A DNA stretch of 64,000 bases from assembly GCA_039636795.1 (NCBI GenBank), contig CP143430.1, forward strand, positions 2,790,001-2,854,000. The letters run 5' to 3'. A program made the translations under genes and the position numbers. This stretch comes from Micrococcaceae bacterium Sec5.1. Lineage in GTDB: Bacteria > Actinomycetota > Actinomycetes > Actinomycetales > Micrococcaceae. Of the stretch, positions 51,123 through 59,489 are shown piece after piece; positions within the stretch are counted from its first letter, which is position 1; every line of letters begins with the position of its first letter. Under the pieces are notes generated by a model, which was not told the DNA's origin, made no database searches, and worked only from the letters and a program-made list of their open reading frames with translations.

Positions 51123-51662
51123 ATGTCTCTCACAGATGCTCAACTAAATGAGTTGTATGACAAGCAAGCCCTCCACGACAATCTGATGTTGTACGCGAGG
51201 GGCGCGGACCGGCACGACCGCGAGCTGATGAAATCCACCTACTGGCATGATTCATTCGATGATCACGGCAGCTACGTCGGAAACGGCCATGGGTGGGCCG
51301 ATGCAGCCATGACCTGGCACGACAAGATCCACAGTTGCAGCCACCATATCTCCAATGTCTTGTCCGAGATCGACGGTAATCGGGCGAAGCGCGAAAGCAT
51401 GTTCATCTGCGTTGTTCCCTTCAAAGAGCCCGAAGTAACAATGTTCCAGGCAGGCCGCTACCGCGATCTGTGCGAGAAGCGCGATGGCGTGTGGAAGATC
51501 CTTCATCGGACCTGCATCTGGGACTGGATCGACGTCCGGCCCATCAACTCGGATTGGGACGTCGTAAATGTCCCTCGTGTCTCACACTGGGGAGCTTGGC
51601 ACCCGGAGGACCCGATCTACCTGGACTGGGTGGACAGCCCGGCCACAGAGTTCTCGCGGTAG
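51123..51662 (+). CDS. SnoaL-like / NTF2-fold protein (copy 2 of a pair)
   Basis: A 179-aa SnoaL_4-type protein. LMKSTYWHDSFDDHGSYVG, HHISNVLSEIDGNRAKRE, AGRYRDLCEKRDGVWKILHRTCIWDW and WHPEDPIYLDW match the 32443 product nearly block by block. The conserved Asp-His (DDHG) may be catalytic or ligand-binding. It ends the copy D operon; a strong terminator follows. Confidence 0.88.
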   Translation: MSLTDAQLNELYDKQALHDNLMLYARGADRHDRELMKSTYWHDSFDDHGSYVGNGHGWADAAMTWHDKIHSCSHHISNVLSEIDGNRAKRESMFICVVPFKEPEVTMFQAGRYRDLCEKRDGVWKILHRTCIWDWIDVRPINSDWDVVNVPRVSHWGAWHPEDPIYLDWVDSPATEFSR

Positions 51663-51717
51663 TCACTGCATCTGCGGCGACTGCCTTCCCTGGACCAACG
51701 TTGTCTGGCCCAACACT

Positions 51718-51761
51718 AAAGCGCCTGCCGGCTCCCTCAATAGGGGCCGGCAGGCGCTTTT
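51718..51761. terminator. Bidirectional rho-independent terminator
   Basis: Stem AAAGCGCCTGCCGGC / GCCGGCAGGCGCTTTT with a 13-nt loop, between the convergent SnoaL-like gene and the aldehyde dehydrogenase gene. Confidence 0.92.
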
Positions 51762-51778
51762 GGTGTGTCTTCCGGCGT

Positions 51779-53281
51779 TTAGTGGGCGTAGGGGTCGGCG
51801 ATGCCGATGTATTGGGTGGTGGTGTAGTCGTTGATGCCTTCGGAGCCGCCTTCGCGTCCGAGGCCGGATTGTTTGACTCCGCCAAAGGGTGCTGCGGCGT
51901 TGGAGATGACGCCGGCGTTGAAGCCGACCATGCCGAACTCGATCTGCTCCGCAACCCGTAGGAGGCGGTTGAAGTCGCGACTGTAGAGGTAGGACGCGAG
52001 CCCGTACTCGGAGGCGTTGGCCAGGCGGATGGCGTCCTCTTCGCTAGTAAAGGTGGTGACGGGGGCGACAGGGCCGAAGATTTCCTGGCCCAGGATCGCT
52101 GCGTCGTTGGGAACGTTTGCCAGGACGGTGGGCTGGTAGAAGTAGCCGGGTCCGTCCACGGGCGCACCGCCCGTAACTGCAACAGCTCCGGCGTCGACGG
52201 CGGCACTCACCAAGGCGTGCACATCCTCCCGGGCCCCGGCGTCGATCAGCGGACCAACCTGGGTGGCGGGGTCGGTGCCTCGCCCGGTGGTCAGCGCGCC
52301 CATGGCGGCGGCGAACTTGGCCGTGAACTCCTTTGCGACGGATTCGTGGAGGAGGAAGCGGTTGGCGGCGGTGCAGGCTTCGCCCATGTTCCGCATCTTC
52401 GCGGCCATGGCCCCTGCGACGGCGGCGTCCAGGTCTGCGTCTTCGAACACGATGAACGGGGCGTTCCCGCCGAGCTCCATCGAGGTCCGCAGGACGTTCT
52501 GTGCGGCGTCTGCGATGAGCCGCTTCCCCACTGGGGTTGATCCGGTGAAGGAGATCTTCCGCAGTCGTGAATCCTGCAGGAGCGGCCCGGAGATCCCGGA
52601 CGCACTGGAGGAGGCGACGACGTTCAGGACTCCGGCGGGCAGGCCGGCGTCGAGCATGGTCTTGGCGAAGTACTGGGCCGTCAACGGTGTGAGCTTGGCG
52701 GGTTTGAGGACCATGGTGCAGCCGGCCGCGACGGCGGGGGCGACCTTGCGGGTGGCCATCGCCAGCGGGAAGTTCCACGGGGTGATCAGCAGGCAGGGTC
52801 CGACGGGTTTGTGCTGGACCAGGATCTTGTTCTTGCCTTCGGGCGTGGTGAGGTACCGGCCGTAGTCGCGGACGGTTTCTTCGGAGAACCAACGCAGGAA
52901 CTCAGCACCATAGCTGACCTCGCCGCGTGCTTCGGCCAGGGGTTTGCCCATTTCCAGGGTCATCAGCAGGGCGAAGTCCTCGGCCCGTTCGGTGACGAGG
53001 TCAAAGGCGCGGCGGAGGATCTCGGCCCGGGTTCGGGGTGCGGTGCGCGCCCAGGAGGACTGGGCGGCGTCGGCCGCGTCCAACGCGGCAACAGCGTCCT
53101 CGCTGGTCGCGGAAGCGAGGGTGGCCAGCACCGCCCCAGTGGCGGGATCGTGCACATCGAACGTGCTGCCGTCGGACGCGTCCCGCCACTGCCCACCGAT
53201 CAACAAACCGGTAGGCACGGACGCGAGCAGCGTAGCTTCGCGTTCAGATGATACGGCAGGGGAAAGCGCAGAAACTGTCAT
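51779..53281 (-). CDS. gabD: Succinate-semialdehyde dehydrogenase-like aldehyde dehydrogenase
   Basis: A 500-aa ALDH. Catalytic Glu268 (MELGGNAPF) and Cys302 (GEACTAANRF) fall at canonical positions, PWNFP is at about 167-171 and the cofactor loop FTGSTPVG at about 244-251. The EMGKPLAEARGEVSYGAEFLRWFSEE segment is typical of GabD-type enzymes. It oxidises a semialdehyde or related aldehyde to the acid. It is the last gene of a four-gene minus operon; the TPP enzyme upstream could generate its aldehyde. The exact substrate, and so the symbol, is inferred from family only. Confidence 0.9.
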   Translation of the reverse strand: MTVSALSPAVSSEREATLLASVPTGLLIGGQWRDASDGSTFDVHDPATGAVLATLASATSEDAVAALDAADAAQSSWARTAPRTRAEILRRAFDLVTERAEDFALLMTLEMGKPLAEARGEVSYGAEFLRWFSEETVRDYGRYLTTPEGKNKILVQHKPVGPCLLITPWNFPLAMATRKVAPAVAAGCTMVLKPAKLTPLTAQYFAKTMLDAGLPAGVLNVVASSSASGISGPLLQDSRLRKISFTGSTPVGKRLIADAAQNVLRTSMELGGNAPFIVFEDADLDAAVAGAMAAKMRNMGEACTAANRFLLHESVAKEFTAKFAAAMGALTTGRGTDPATQVGPLIDAGAREDVHALVSAAVDAGAVAVTGGAPVDGPGYFYQPTVLANVPNDAAILGQEIFGPVAPVTTFTSEEDAIRLANASEYGLASYLYSRDFNRLLRVAEQIEFGMVGFNAGVISNAAAPFGGVKQSGLGREGGSEGINDYTTTQYIGIADPYAH

Positions 53282-53344
53282 GAAGGGAAGTCCTTAAAAG
53301 TTGAGGGTTTGAGCGGCTCAAGTGAGCCGATGGCTGATGGGTGG

Positions 53345-55030
53345 TTAGTAGGCTTTGACTCTCTGCTCAACCACCAGATGGATCAGCGCAAACACGCGGT
53401 CCTCGTCTATGGCTTTCAGAGCAGCCTTGATGGCTGCAGGAATGTCAGCATCAAGTTCCACCTTGATCCCGAAGCCGCCGAAGGCCTGCGCCATGAGCGC
53501 GAATTCCGGGTTCTTCAACTGGGTCCCTGACACCCGCTCCGGGTAGTGACGTTCCTGGTGGGTGCGGATGGTGCCGTACTCCTGGTTGTCCATGACGATG
53601 ACCAAGGGAGTGGCGCCGTATTGGGCGGCTGTCGCGAGTTCCTGGCCATTCATCAGGAATTCGCCGTCACCGGCAATGGTCACCACACGCCGGCCTGGGT
53701 ATTCCAGGGATGCGGCGATGGCGGAGGGGACCGAGTAGCCCATGGAACCGTTCCGGGCACTGATCATCGAGGCATACCGCTGGGTGGGGAAGTAGCGATG
53801 GGCCCAGTTGGTGTGCTCCCCGGCACCGAGGGTCACCATGGCGTCAGCAGGTAGCGTGGGGACGAGGTTGGCCATCAGTGTATCCATCCGTGCGGGGCCA
53901 GCCGACGGCGTCGCCGGGGGCAGGCTGGCGAAGGCTTCCTGCTCCCCGCGCATTTTCGACGTCCAGTTCACCCATTCATCCTTGACGGGAAGATCTATCT
54001 TTGCCAGGTCACGGATAAAGACGTCCGGTTTGGCCAGGATTTGGTAGGAGACCGGACCCGAGCGGCCACGGAGCGAGGGGTCGATGGTGACAAGGAAGTT
54101 CTTTTTTGCCCAGTCCTGGCGGCAGAGGAATCCGTTGGTAATAACATCCCCGGGAACCGTGCCCACAAAGATCAGCAGGTCGGTTTCTTCCAGCAGATCA
54201 TAGGTGGGGCGGGGCCTGCCGTAGCCGATGGGGCCTACGTAGGACGCCGAATCGAAGGGGATGGTGCCTTCGGTGCGCCATTCAGCTGCGGCCGGGATGT
54301 GGTGCTTTTCCAGCCAGCGCGTGAGCTGGTCGGCGCCTTCCTGGGTCCAGTCGTTCCCACCCGTCACAAACAGTGGCTTGCTGGATGCGGCCAGGGCATC
54401 GGCCAGCGCGGCCGCGTCCAAGGTGGTCATTCCGCCGGTGGCGACTGGGATGGCTGGATGGAGTTCGGCGGGGATCTGCTGACGGATAACGTCTTCGGGA
54501 AGGCCGACGACGACAGGCCCAGGCCGTCCGCTCATCGCCGCGAACAAGGCTTCGGCAACGATTTCGGAAGCGCGTGCCGCGTGGTCCAAGACCATCACAC
54601 GCTTCGCGCCCGTATCGAACCAGGCCTTAATATCGAATTCCTGGAAGGCCTCGCGATCCCTGTGGGCGAAGGGGATCAGCCCCACGAACAGAACCATCGG
54701 CGTTGAGTCCTGCCACGCTGTATGCAGTCCAACATGGGCATTGGCAGCGCCGGGTCCACGGGTAACCATTGCGATCCCGGGCAGCTGGTTCATCTTCCCA
54801 TCAGCCTCGGCCATGTATGTGGCTCCACCCTCATGGCGGCAAACGATGGTTTCGATGGGGGAGCCGTGGAGCCCGTCAAGAACGTCAAGGAAGCTCTCGC
54901 CCGGCACCACATGCGCCCGCTTGATGCCATGGGCGGCCAGCGTATCAACGATGACATGGCCCGCGGACTTGAGGGATGGCTGCAGCACGGCCTCTTGCAA
55001 TTCGTCGTGCTCGGCTGTTACTTGAGTCAT
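53345..55030 (-). CDS. Acetolactate-synthase-like TPP-dependent enzyme
   Basis: A 561-aa TPP enzyme of the acetolactate synthase/benzoylformate decarboxylase superfamily. The catalytic Glu is in CRHEGGATYMAEADG (about 62), the central FAD-like domain spans about 200-330, and the TPP motif is GDGEFLMNGQEL...VMDNQEYG (about 465-493). It is not obviously a biosynthetic ALS: no regulatory-subunit gene is adjacent. Carboligases, decarboxylases and cyclic 1,2-diketone hydrolases share this architecture. ATG 55030 is preferred over the TTG of the longer frame. Operon partners are an E1/E2 complex upstream and an aldehyde dehydrogenase downstream. Confidence 0.9.
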   Translation of the reverse strand: MTQVTAEHDELQEAVLQPSLKSAGHVIVDTLAAHGIKRAHVVPGESFLDVLDGLHGSPIETIVCRHEGGATYMAEADGKMNQLPGIAMVTRGPGAANAHVGLHTAWQDSTPMVLFVGLIPFAHRDREAFQEFDIKAWFDTGAKRVMVLDHAARASEIVAEALFAAMSGRPGPVVVGLPEDVIRQQIPAELHPAIPVATGGMTTLDAAALADALAASSKPLFVTGGNDWTQEGADQLTRWLEKHHIPAAAEWRTEGTIPFDSASYVGPIGYGRPRPTYDLLEETDLLIFVGTVPGDVITNGFLCRQDWAKKNFLVTIDPSLRGRSGPVSYQILAKPDVFIRDLAKIDLPVKDEWVNWTSKMRGEQEAFASLPPATPSAGPARMDTLMANLVPTLPADAMVTLGAGEHTNWAHRYFPTQRYASMISARNGSMGYSVPSAIAASLEYPGRRVVTIAGDGEFLMNGQELATAAQYGATPLVIVMDNQEYGTIRTHQERHYPERVSGTQLKNPEFALMAQAFGGFGIKVELDADIPAAIKAALKAIDEDRVFALIHLVVEQRVKAY

Positions 55031-55091
55031 GGATAGGACCTTTTCGATGGATGCCGCGTCATTGCGCAACAGGTTTAAGTCGATGGATGGA

Positions 55092-56399
55092 CTACAGGAG
55101 AATGCTGAGCGGGTTCTCTATGCGCGCCTTGAATGCAGCCAGCAACTGGGCTGCCACCGCGCCGTCGATAACACGGTGGTCTGCGGAGAGGGTGCAGCTC
55201 ATGACCGTGGCAACTGCCAACTGGCCGGAGCGCACCACGGCGCGCTGTTCCGCCGCACCGACGGCCAGGATCCCTGCCTGGGGCGGGTTCAGGATGGCCG
55301 AGAACTCCCGTGTTCCATACATGCCCAGGTTCGTGAGGCTGAAGGACCCACCGTCGAGTTCTTGCTGCCGGATCCGGCCGGCGGCGGCACGTTCTTTGTA
55401 GTCACCCATCAGCCTGCCCAGAGAGCTGAGGGAGAGGTTTTCCAGGCCGCGGACCACCGGTGTCAGCAGGCCGTCCGTGGTCGCGATGGCCACGGAGACA
55501 TCGACTGTGGAATAACGGCGGATGGCTTCACCTTGCCAGGAAGCATTTGCAGCGGGCACGTCCACGAGGGCGCCTCCCAGGGCTTTCAGAACGAGGTCGT
55601 TGACGGTCGTTTTCTGTCCCTGGGCGGGCATGTCCTGATTGATCTGTTTGCGTAAGGCCAGGAGCGCGTCCATTTCGACGTCAATGGAGACATAGAAATG
55701 GGGAACGCTGGTCTTCGACTCGGTCAGCCGCCTGGCAATGGCCTTGCGCATGCCGGAGAGTGGTACGTCCTGGAAGTTTTGCGCTCCCGTCTGCGATGAA
55801 GCCATCGGGGGAGCGGGAGCGGGTTCTTGCACCCTGGGGACGGGCTGTGGCCCCACTGCTTGATGCCTTCCGGCAGCTTCAACGTCGCCGCGCAGAATCC
55901 TGCCGTTGGGTCCGGAACCCTCCAATGCTGAGAGGTCTATCCCCATTTCTTTTGCGAGCTTTCGGGCCAGGGGTGACCCGAAGATGCGCGAGCCCGGTCC
56001 TTGATTCTTGCTGGACGCTTCAGGGCTGGAGTCCGGAGCCCCACGCCGCGGATCCCGGGTTGTTGGGGCTTCAGTGTCCTCCGGAACTAGATGCTCTGCA
56101 ATGCTGTGCGAGGCGCCGCCAGCGGAGGCGATCTGCTTGTCGATGGACGCCTCATCTTCCCCGGCTTCCACGAGCACGGCAATGGGCTCACCGACACCTA
56201 CCGAAGTTCCCGGCTGTATTAACAGCCTTCCTATGGTGCCCGGAAACTCAGCCTGAAGCTCAACAGTGGCCTTTTCAGTCTCAATTTCGGCGATGGGCTG
56301 TCCGGCGGCGATCGTGTCGCCTATTTTCACGAGCCAGTCCTGGAGGGCTGCTTCGGTGGCGTCTGCGACGACGGCCGGCATGGTGATGATGGTTGCCAT
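55092..56399 (-). CDS. 2-oxoacid/acetoin dehydrogenase E2 (dihydrolipoyl acyltransferase)
   Basis: A 435-aa E2 with an N-terminal lipoyl domain (Lys43 in IETEKATVEL), an acidic linker, a peripheral-subunit-binding domain (about 140-175, SPLARKLAKEMGIDLSALEGSGPNGRILRGDV), a Pro/Ala linker and a catalytic acyltransferase core ending in SADHRVIDGAVA with the active His and Asp. It transfers an acyl group from E1 to CoA. It lies 27 bp after the fused E1. No E3 gene is in the window, so it presumably borrows one. Confidence 0.94.
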   Translation of the reverse strand: MATIITMPAVVADATEAALQDWLVKIGDTIAAGQPIAEIETEKATVELQAEFPGTIGRLLIQPGTSVGVGEPIAVLVEAGEDEASIDKQIASAGGASHSIAEHLVPEDTEAPTTRDPRRGAPDSSPEASSKNQGPGSRIFGSPLARKLAKEMGIDLSALEGSGPNGRILRGDVEAAGRHQAVGPQPVPRVQEPAPAPPMASSQTGAQNFQDVPLSGMRKAIARRLTESKTSVPHFYVSIDVEMDALLALRKQINQDMPAQGQKTTVNDLVLKALGGALVDVPAANASWQGEAIRRYSTVDVSVAIATTDGLLTPVVRGLENLSLSSLGRLMGDYKERAAAGRIRQQELDGGSFSLTNLGMYGTREFSAILNPPQAGILAVGAAEQRAVVRSGQLAVATVMSCTLSADHRVIDGAVAAQLLAAFKARIENPLSILL

Positions 56400-56426
56400 G
56401 GTGAATATCCTTTGATGGGAGCCGGT

Positions 56427-58643
56427 TCAGGAACGGCCGAGGTTGCGGGCTATTTCGTCAAAGCCGGCAAGGACGTCGTCGACATCGGCATTGGCGGCAG
56501 CCTCAAGGACTTTCGATATGCTCGGCGCCGCTTCCCTGCCCGTAACTCTTTGGACGGGCTGGTCGAGGTAGTCGAAGAATCTGCGTTGGATCTCGTCGGA
56601 CAGCCAGCCGCCATATGAGGTGCCCCGGGCGCCTTGCTCGACGATCAGGACGTTGTTGGTTTTCTGGATTGAGGCCCCGATCGTGTCCCAGTCCAGGGAG
56701 GCTCGGTCAAGCCACCGGAGATCAATGATTTCGGGGTCGAGATCCATTCGCTGCCCGGCAGCCCGGAGGGATACGTCCACCATGTTCAGGTAGCTCAGTA
56801 CGGTGACGCCTTCGCCTGCGCGACGCACGGCAGCCTTGCCAACGGGCAACTGGTAGTCGAGATTTCCAGCGGGTATGTCTCCCTTGGTCCCGTAGAGGTC
56901 AACGTGCTCAAGCACCAGCACAGGGTCCTGGAGTTCCAGCGCAGTATTCATCAGGCCGATGTAGTCGTGCGGAGTTGACGGCGCTACGATTCGCCAGCCC
57001 GGGTTGTTGGCGAAGATACCTGCCGGGTCCATGGAATGCTGGGAGCCATAGCCGGCTCCCATTGCAACCTTGGAGCGCAGAACCACGGGCATCGTAGACT
57101 GGCCGCCGAACATGTGCCGCGCCTTGCCGATCTGGTTAAATATCTGGTCAGCCGCGACCCACAGGAAGTCCGAGTACATGAACTCAACAACTGGTTTGTA
57201 GCGCCCTGTCATGGACAGGCCGCCCGCGAGGCCCGCGAAGGCGTTCTCACTAATGGGTGTACCAAGGACCCGATCGGGGTAGGCGTCCTTCAGCCCGCGG
57301 GTGGCCCCGTTGGTGCCGCCCTTGAGCCGGTGAACGTCCTCGCCCAGGACCAGCACACCCGGGTCAACGTCCATCCGGCGCCCCAGTACATCTGCAATTG
57401 CATCTACGAAGCGGCGCTCCTCGGTGCCGGTTTCGGTGCTTTCTCCGGAGGTTGATCCTGTCAGCGCAGGTTCGCTCCTGATGTCCGTGTCCACCCCTGT
57501 GGGGTCGGGCCAAAGCGTCGGGCGGATGCGGCGGGCGCCTTTGGTGCTTTCCGGGTCCTTCTCCGTAATTCCGTCTACAATTCGGGTGATGTGTTCTGTG
57601 ATGTGCGAGGTGAGATCGCTCAGTTGTTCATCGGTGAGGAGTCCGCGCCGGGTCATCTCGACGGCCAGCTTGGCCAGCGGGTCGCGATCACGCCACTGCT
57701 TTTCCTCCTCCTTGGTCCGGTAGCCGAAGGCACTGCCCGGGAAGGGGCCGTTCTGATGGAAATAGCGGTAGGTTTCCGCCTCGATGAGGGTTGCGCCCTT
57801 GCCTGCGCGCATATGATCCACGGCTGCCTTCTGGGCAAGATAGACCGCGAGGGGATCCATCCCGTCCACGCGCCAGGATCTGATTCCGAAGCCAGGGCCA
57901 CGAGCCGCCAGCCGAGGTTCACCGGTAACGTCGGCAACATGGGTCGAAACGGCATACAGGTTGTTCTCAATGTAGAAGCACAGTGGCAAGCGCCAGGCAG
58001 CGGCAAGATTCAGCGTCTCCAATGTCGAGCCTATGTTTGAGGCGCCATCGCCGAAATAGGTCACCGTGACGCCCATGCCGTCTGCCGGCCCGCCGCCGTC
58101 GTGGATTTCTGCGTCATGGCGCTGTGCCCAGGCGTTGCCTGCGGCAAGCGGCACTCCGCCACCCACGATCGCGTTCGTACCCAGCGCTCCGGCCTCAAGC
58201 CACTGCAGATGCATTGAGCCGCCCCGACCACCGCTGAAACCGGCTTTGAGACCCAAAATCTCGGACATCGTTCGTCGGATGAACTCCGTGACTTGGTCGT
58301 TCTTTATCCCGTCGATGATCGACATGCCGTTCGGGGACAGGTAAGCAAGACCCTTTGCCAGGAATTGGTGATGGCCTCGGTGCGTGCCGTTGACGCCGTC
58401 GGCGCCCCTCAGCGCCAGAATGGATCCAACGGCGGCACCCTCCTGACCGATACTGGAGTGGGCGGGGCCGTGTACGAGGCCCTCACCTGCCAGCTGCAGG
58501 ACAATTTCCTCGAAAATTCGAATGGTGTGCATCTGTACCAGCATGGATTCGAGCAGCTCCGGAGCTGCTTCATCCCAGTCTTTACGGGTTGTCCGCAGCT
58601 CTGTGCACTCTGTCGAGTAGGTCAAAGGCGTGGTGGTTGACAT
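56427..58643 (-). CDS. Fused E1 alpha-beta subunit of a 2-oxoacid/acetoin dehydrogenase
   Basis: A 738-aa fusion. The alpha half (about 1-370) has GSMHLQWLEAGALGTNAIVGGGVPLAAGNAWA and the TPP motif GDGASNIGSTLETLNLAAAW...YIENNLYA. A linker of about 45 residues rich in Thr/Ser/Glu follows. The beta half (about 415-738) has VLVLGEDVHRLKGGTNGATRGL, TPISENAFAGLAGGLSMTGRYKPVVEFMYSDF and VLEHVDLYGTKGDIP. It decarboxylates or cleaves a 2-oxoacid or acetoin and loads E2. Subunits are usually separate genes in this class. It is divergent from the GntR gene. Confidence 0.94.
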   Translation of the reverse strand: MSTTTPLTYSTECTELRTTRKDWDEAAPELLESMLVQMHTIRIFEEIVLQLAGEGLVHGPAHSSIGQEGAAVGSILALRGADGVNGTHRGHHQFLAKGLAYLSPNGMSIIDGIKNDQVTEFIRRTMSEILGLKAGFSGGRGGSMHLQWLEAGALGTNAIVGGGVPLAAGNAWAQRHDAEIHDGGGPADGMGVTVTYFGDGASNIGSTLETLNLAAAWRLPLCFYIENNLYAVSTHVADVTGEPRLAARGPGFGIRSWRVDGMDPLAVYLAQKAAVDHMRAGKGATLIEAETYRYFHQNGPFPGSAFGYRTKEEEKQWRDRDPLAKLAVEMTRRGLLTDEQLSDLTSHITEHITRIVDGITEKDPESTKGARRIRPTLWPDPTGVDTDIRSEPALTGSTSGESTETGTEERRFVDAIADVLGRRMDVDPGVLVLGEDVHRLKGGTNGATRGLKDAYPDRVLGTPISENAFAGLAGGLSMTGRYKPVVEFMYSDFLWVAADQIFNQIGKARHMFGGQSTMPVVLRSKVAMGAGYGSQHSMDPAGIFANNPGWRIVAPSTPHDYIGLMNTALELQDPVLVLEHVDLYGTKGDIPAGNLDYQLPVGKAAVRRAGEGVTVLSYLNMVDVSLRAAGQRMDLDPEIIDLRWLDRASLDWDTIGASIQKTNNVLIVEQGARGTSYGGWLSDEIQRRFFDYLDQPVQRVTGREAAPSISKVLEAAANADVDDVLAGFDEIARNLGRS

Positions 58644-58704
58644 CTATGGCTCCCAGGTGGCGAACGTGAAATGGCTTTGAGGCGTTCGTACAACCATAGA
58701 GGGG

Positions 58705-58719
58705 CGAATGGATCCAATG
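58705..58719. promoter_or_regulatory. GntR-type operator 1
   Basis: CGAATGGATCCAATG, with an ATGGATCCA core, upstream of the E1 gene (divergent promoter). It shares 12 consecutive bases with operator 2; the copies are 52 bp apart, about five helical turns. Confidence 0.7.
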
Positions 58720-58756
58720 CAATGCATAGGACCATGTTTTACACGCCAAACATCAT

Positions 58757-58772
58757 CGAATGGATCCATTGG
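58757..58772. promoter_or_regulatory. GntR-type operator 2
   Basis: CGAATGGATCCATTGG contains the perfect palindrome AATGGATCCATT. It overlaps the position of the -35 of the GntR gene, so bound protein would repress its own transcription. Confidence 0.72.
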
Positions 58773-58783
58773 AGCCGAGTCCG

Positions 58784-58795
58784 TATGCTGTAGTT
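58784..58795 (+). promoter_or_regulatory. -10 region of GntR gene, probably leaderless
   Basis: TATGCT at 58784-58789 places the transcription start close to the A of ATG 58796. No ribosome-binding site is seen before that ATG. Confidence 0.45.
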
Positions 58796-59467
58796 ATGTC
58801 CATCGAAGCTGTTCCGTTGAAGAAGTCGGGTGCTGCGAGTCAGCGCATCGCAAACGAATTGAGTCAGAGGATTCTCGACGGCGATCTTGCGCCTGGCACG
58901 AGGATCCGCCAGGAGCAGATTGCAGAAGAGTTTGGCGTGAGCAGGCTGCCGATTCGGGAAGCGTTGCGCATTCTTGAATCGCATGGTCTCGTCACGCTGG
59001 TCGCCTCCTCGGGTGCCTGGGTCAGCTCAATGAACCTCGCTGAGTGCCAGGAGACGTATCTGATTCGCGAACGAATTGAGCCGCTTGCGTTGGGGCAGGC
59101 CATTGACAGCGTCAGTGCCGAAACCATGGATCGGCTCAGCGAGCTGGCGGAGCAGATGGAAACTTGCACGGTGGTGGAGGACTTCGTTGAACTCGACCGG
59201 GAATTCCACCTGTTGAGTTTTCAGGATGCGGGCATGCCAACGTTATTGGAGATGGTCGAGAGGCTCTGGAACACTACACAGCATTATCGGCGCGCGTACG
59301 TACAGCTGATCGGTCCCGAGGGGCTCGGAGACACGAATTTGGAGCATCGGCTCCTCGTGGCAGCAATCCGCCGGCGTGACATCCGCTCTGCAGAGGAACT
59401 GCTGGCGATGCACGTCCGCAAAACCCGCATTGCGCTGCTTGATCACCCAGAGATATTTGATCGCTAG
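58796..59467 (+). CDS. GntR-family regulator, FCD (FadR) subfamily
   Basis: A 223-aa repressor with an N-terminal winged helix (about 12-75, IANELSQRILDGDLAPGTRIRQEQIAEEFGVSRLPIREALRILESHGLV) and an all-helical FCD ligand domain (about 90-215), with an Asp-x3-His-type metal site in ELDREFHLLSF and late HRLLVAAIRRRD. ATG 58796 is chosen over the upstream in-frame ATG 58760 because the latter lies in the operator. It probably controls the divergent E1/E2/TPP-enzyme operon and itself. Confidence 0.93.
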   Translation: MSIEAVPLKKSGAASQRIANELSQRILDGDLAPGTRIRQEQIAEEFGVSRLPIREALRILESHGLVTLVASSGAWVSSMNLAECQETYLIRERIEPLALGQAIDSVSAETMDRLSELAEQMETCTVVEDFVELDREFHLLSFQDAGMPTLLEMVERLWNTTQHYRRAYVQLIGPEGLGDTNLEHRLLVAAIRRRDIRSAEELLAMHVRKTRIALLDHPEIFDR

Positions 59468-59489
59468 AGACATACGGCTGGAGAAGTAG

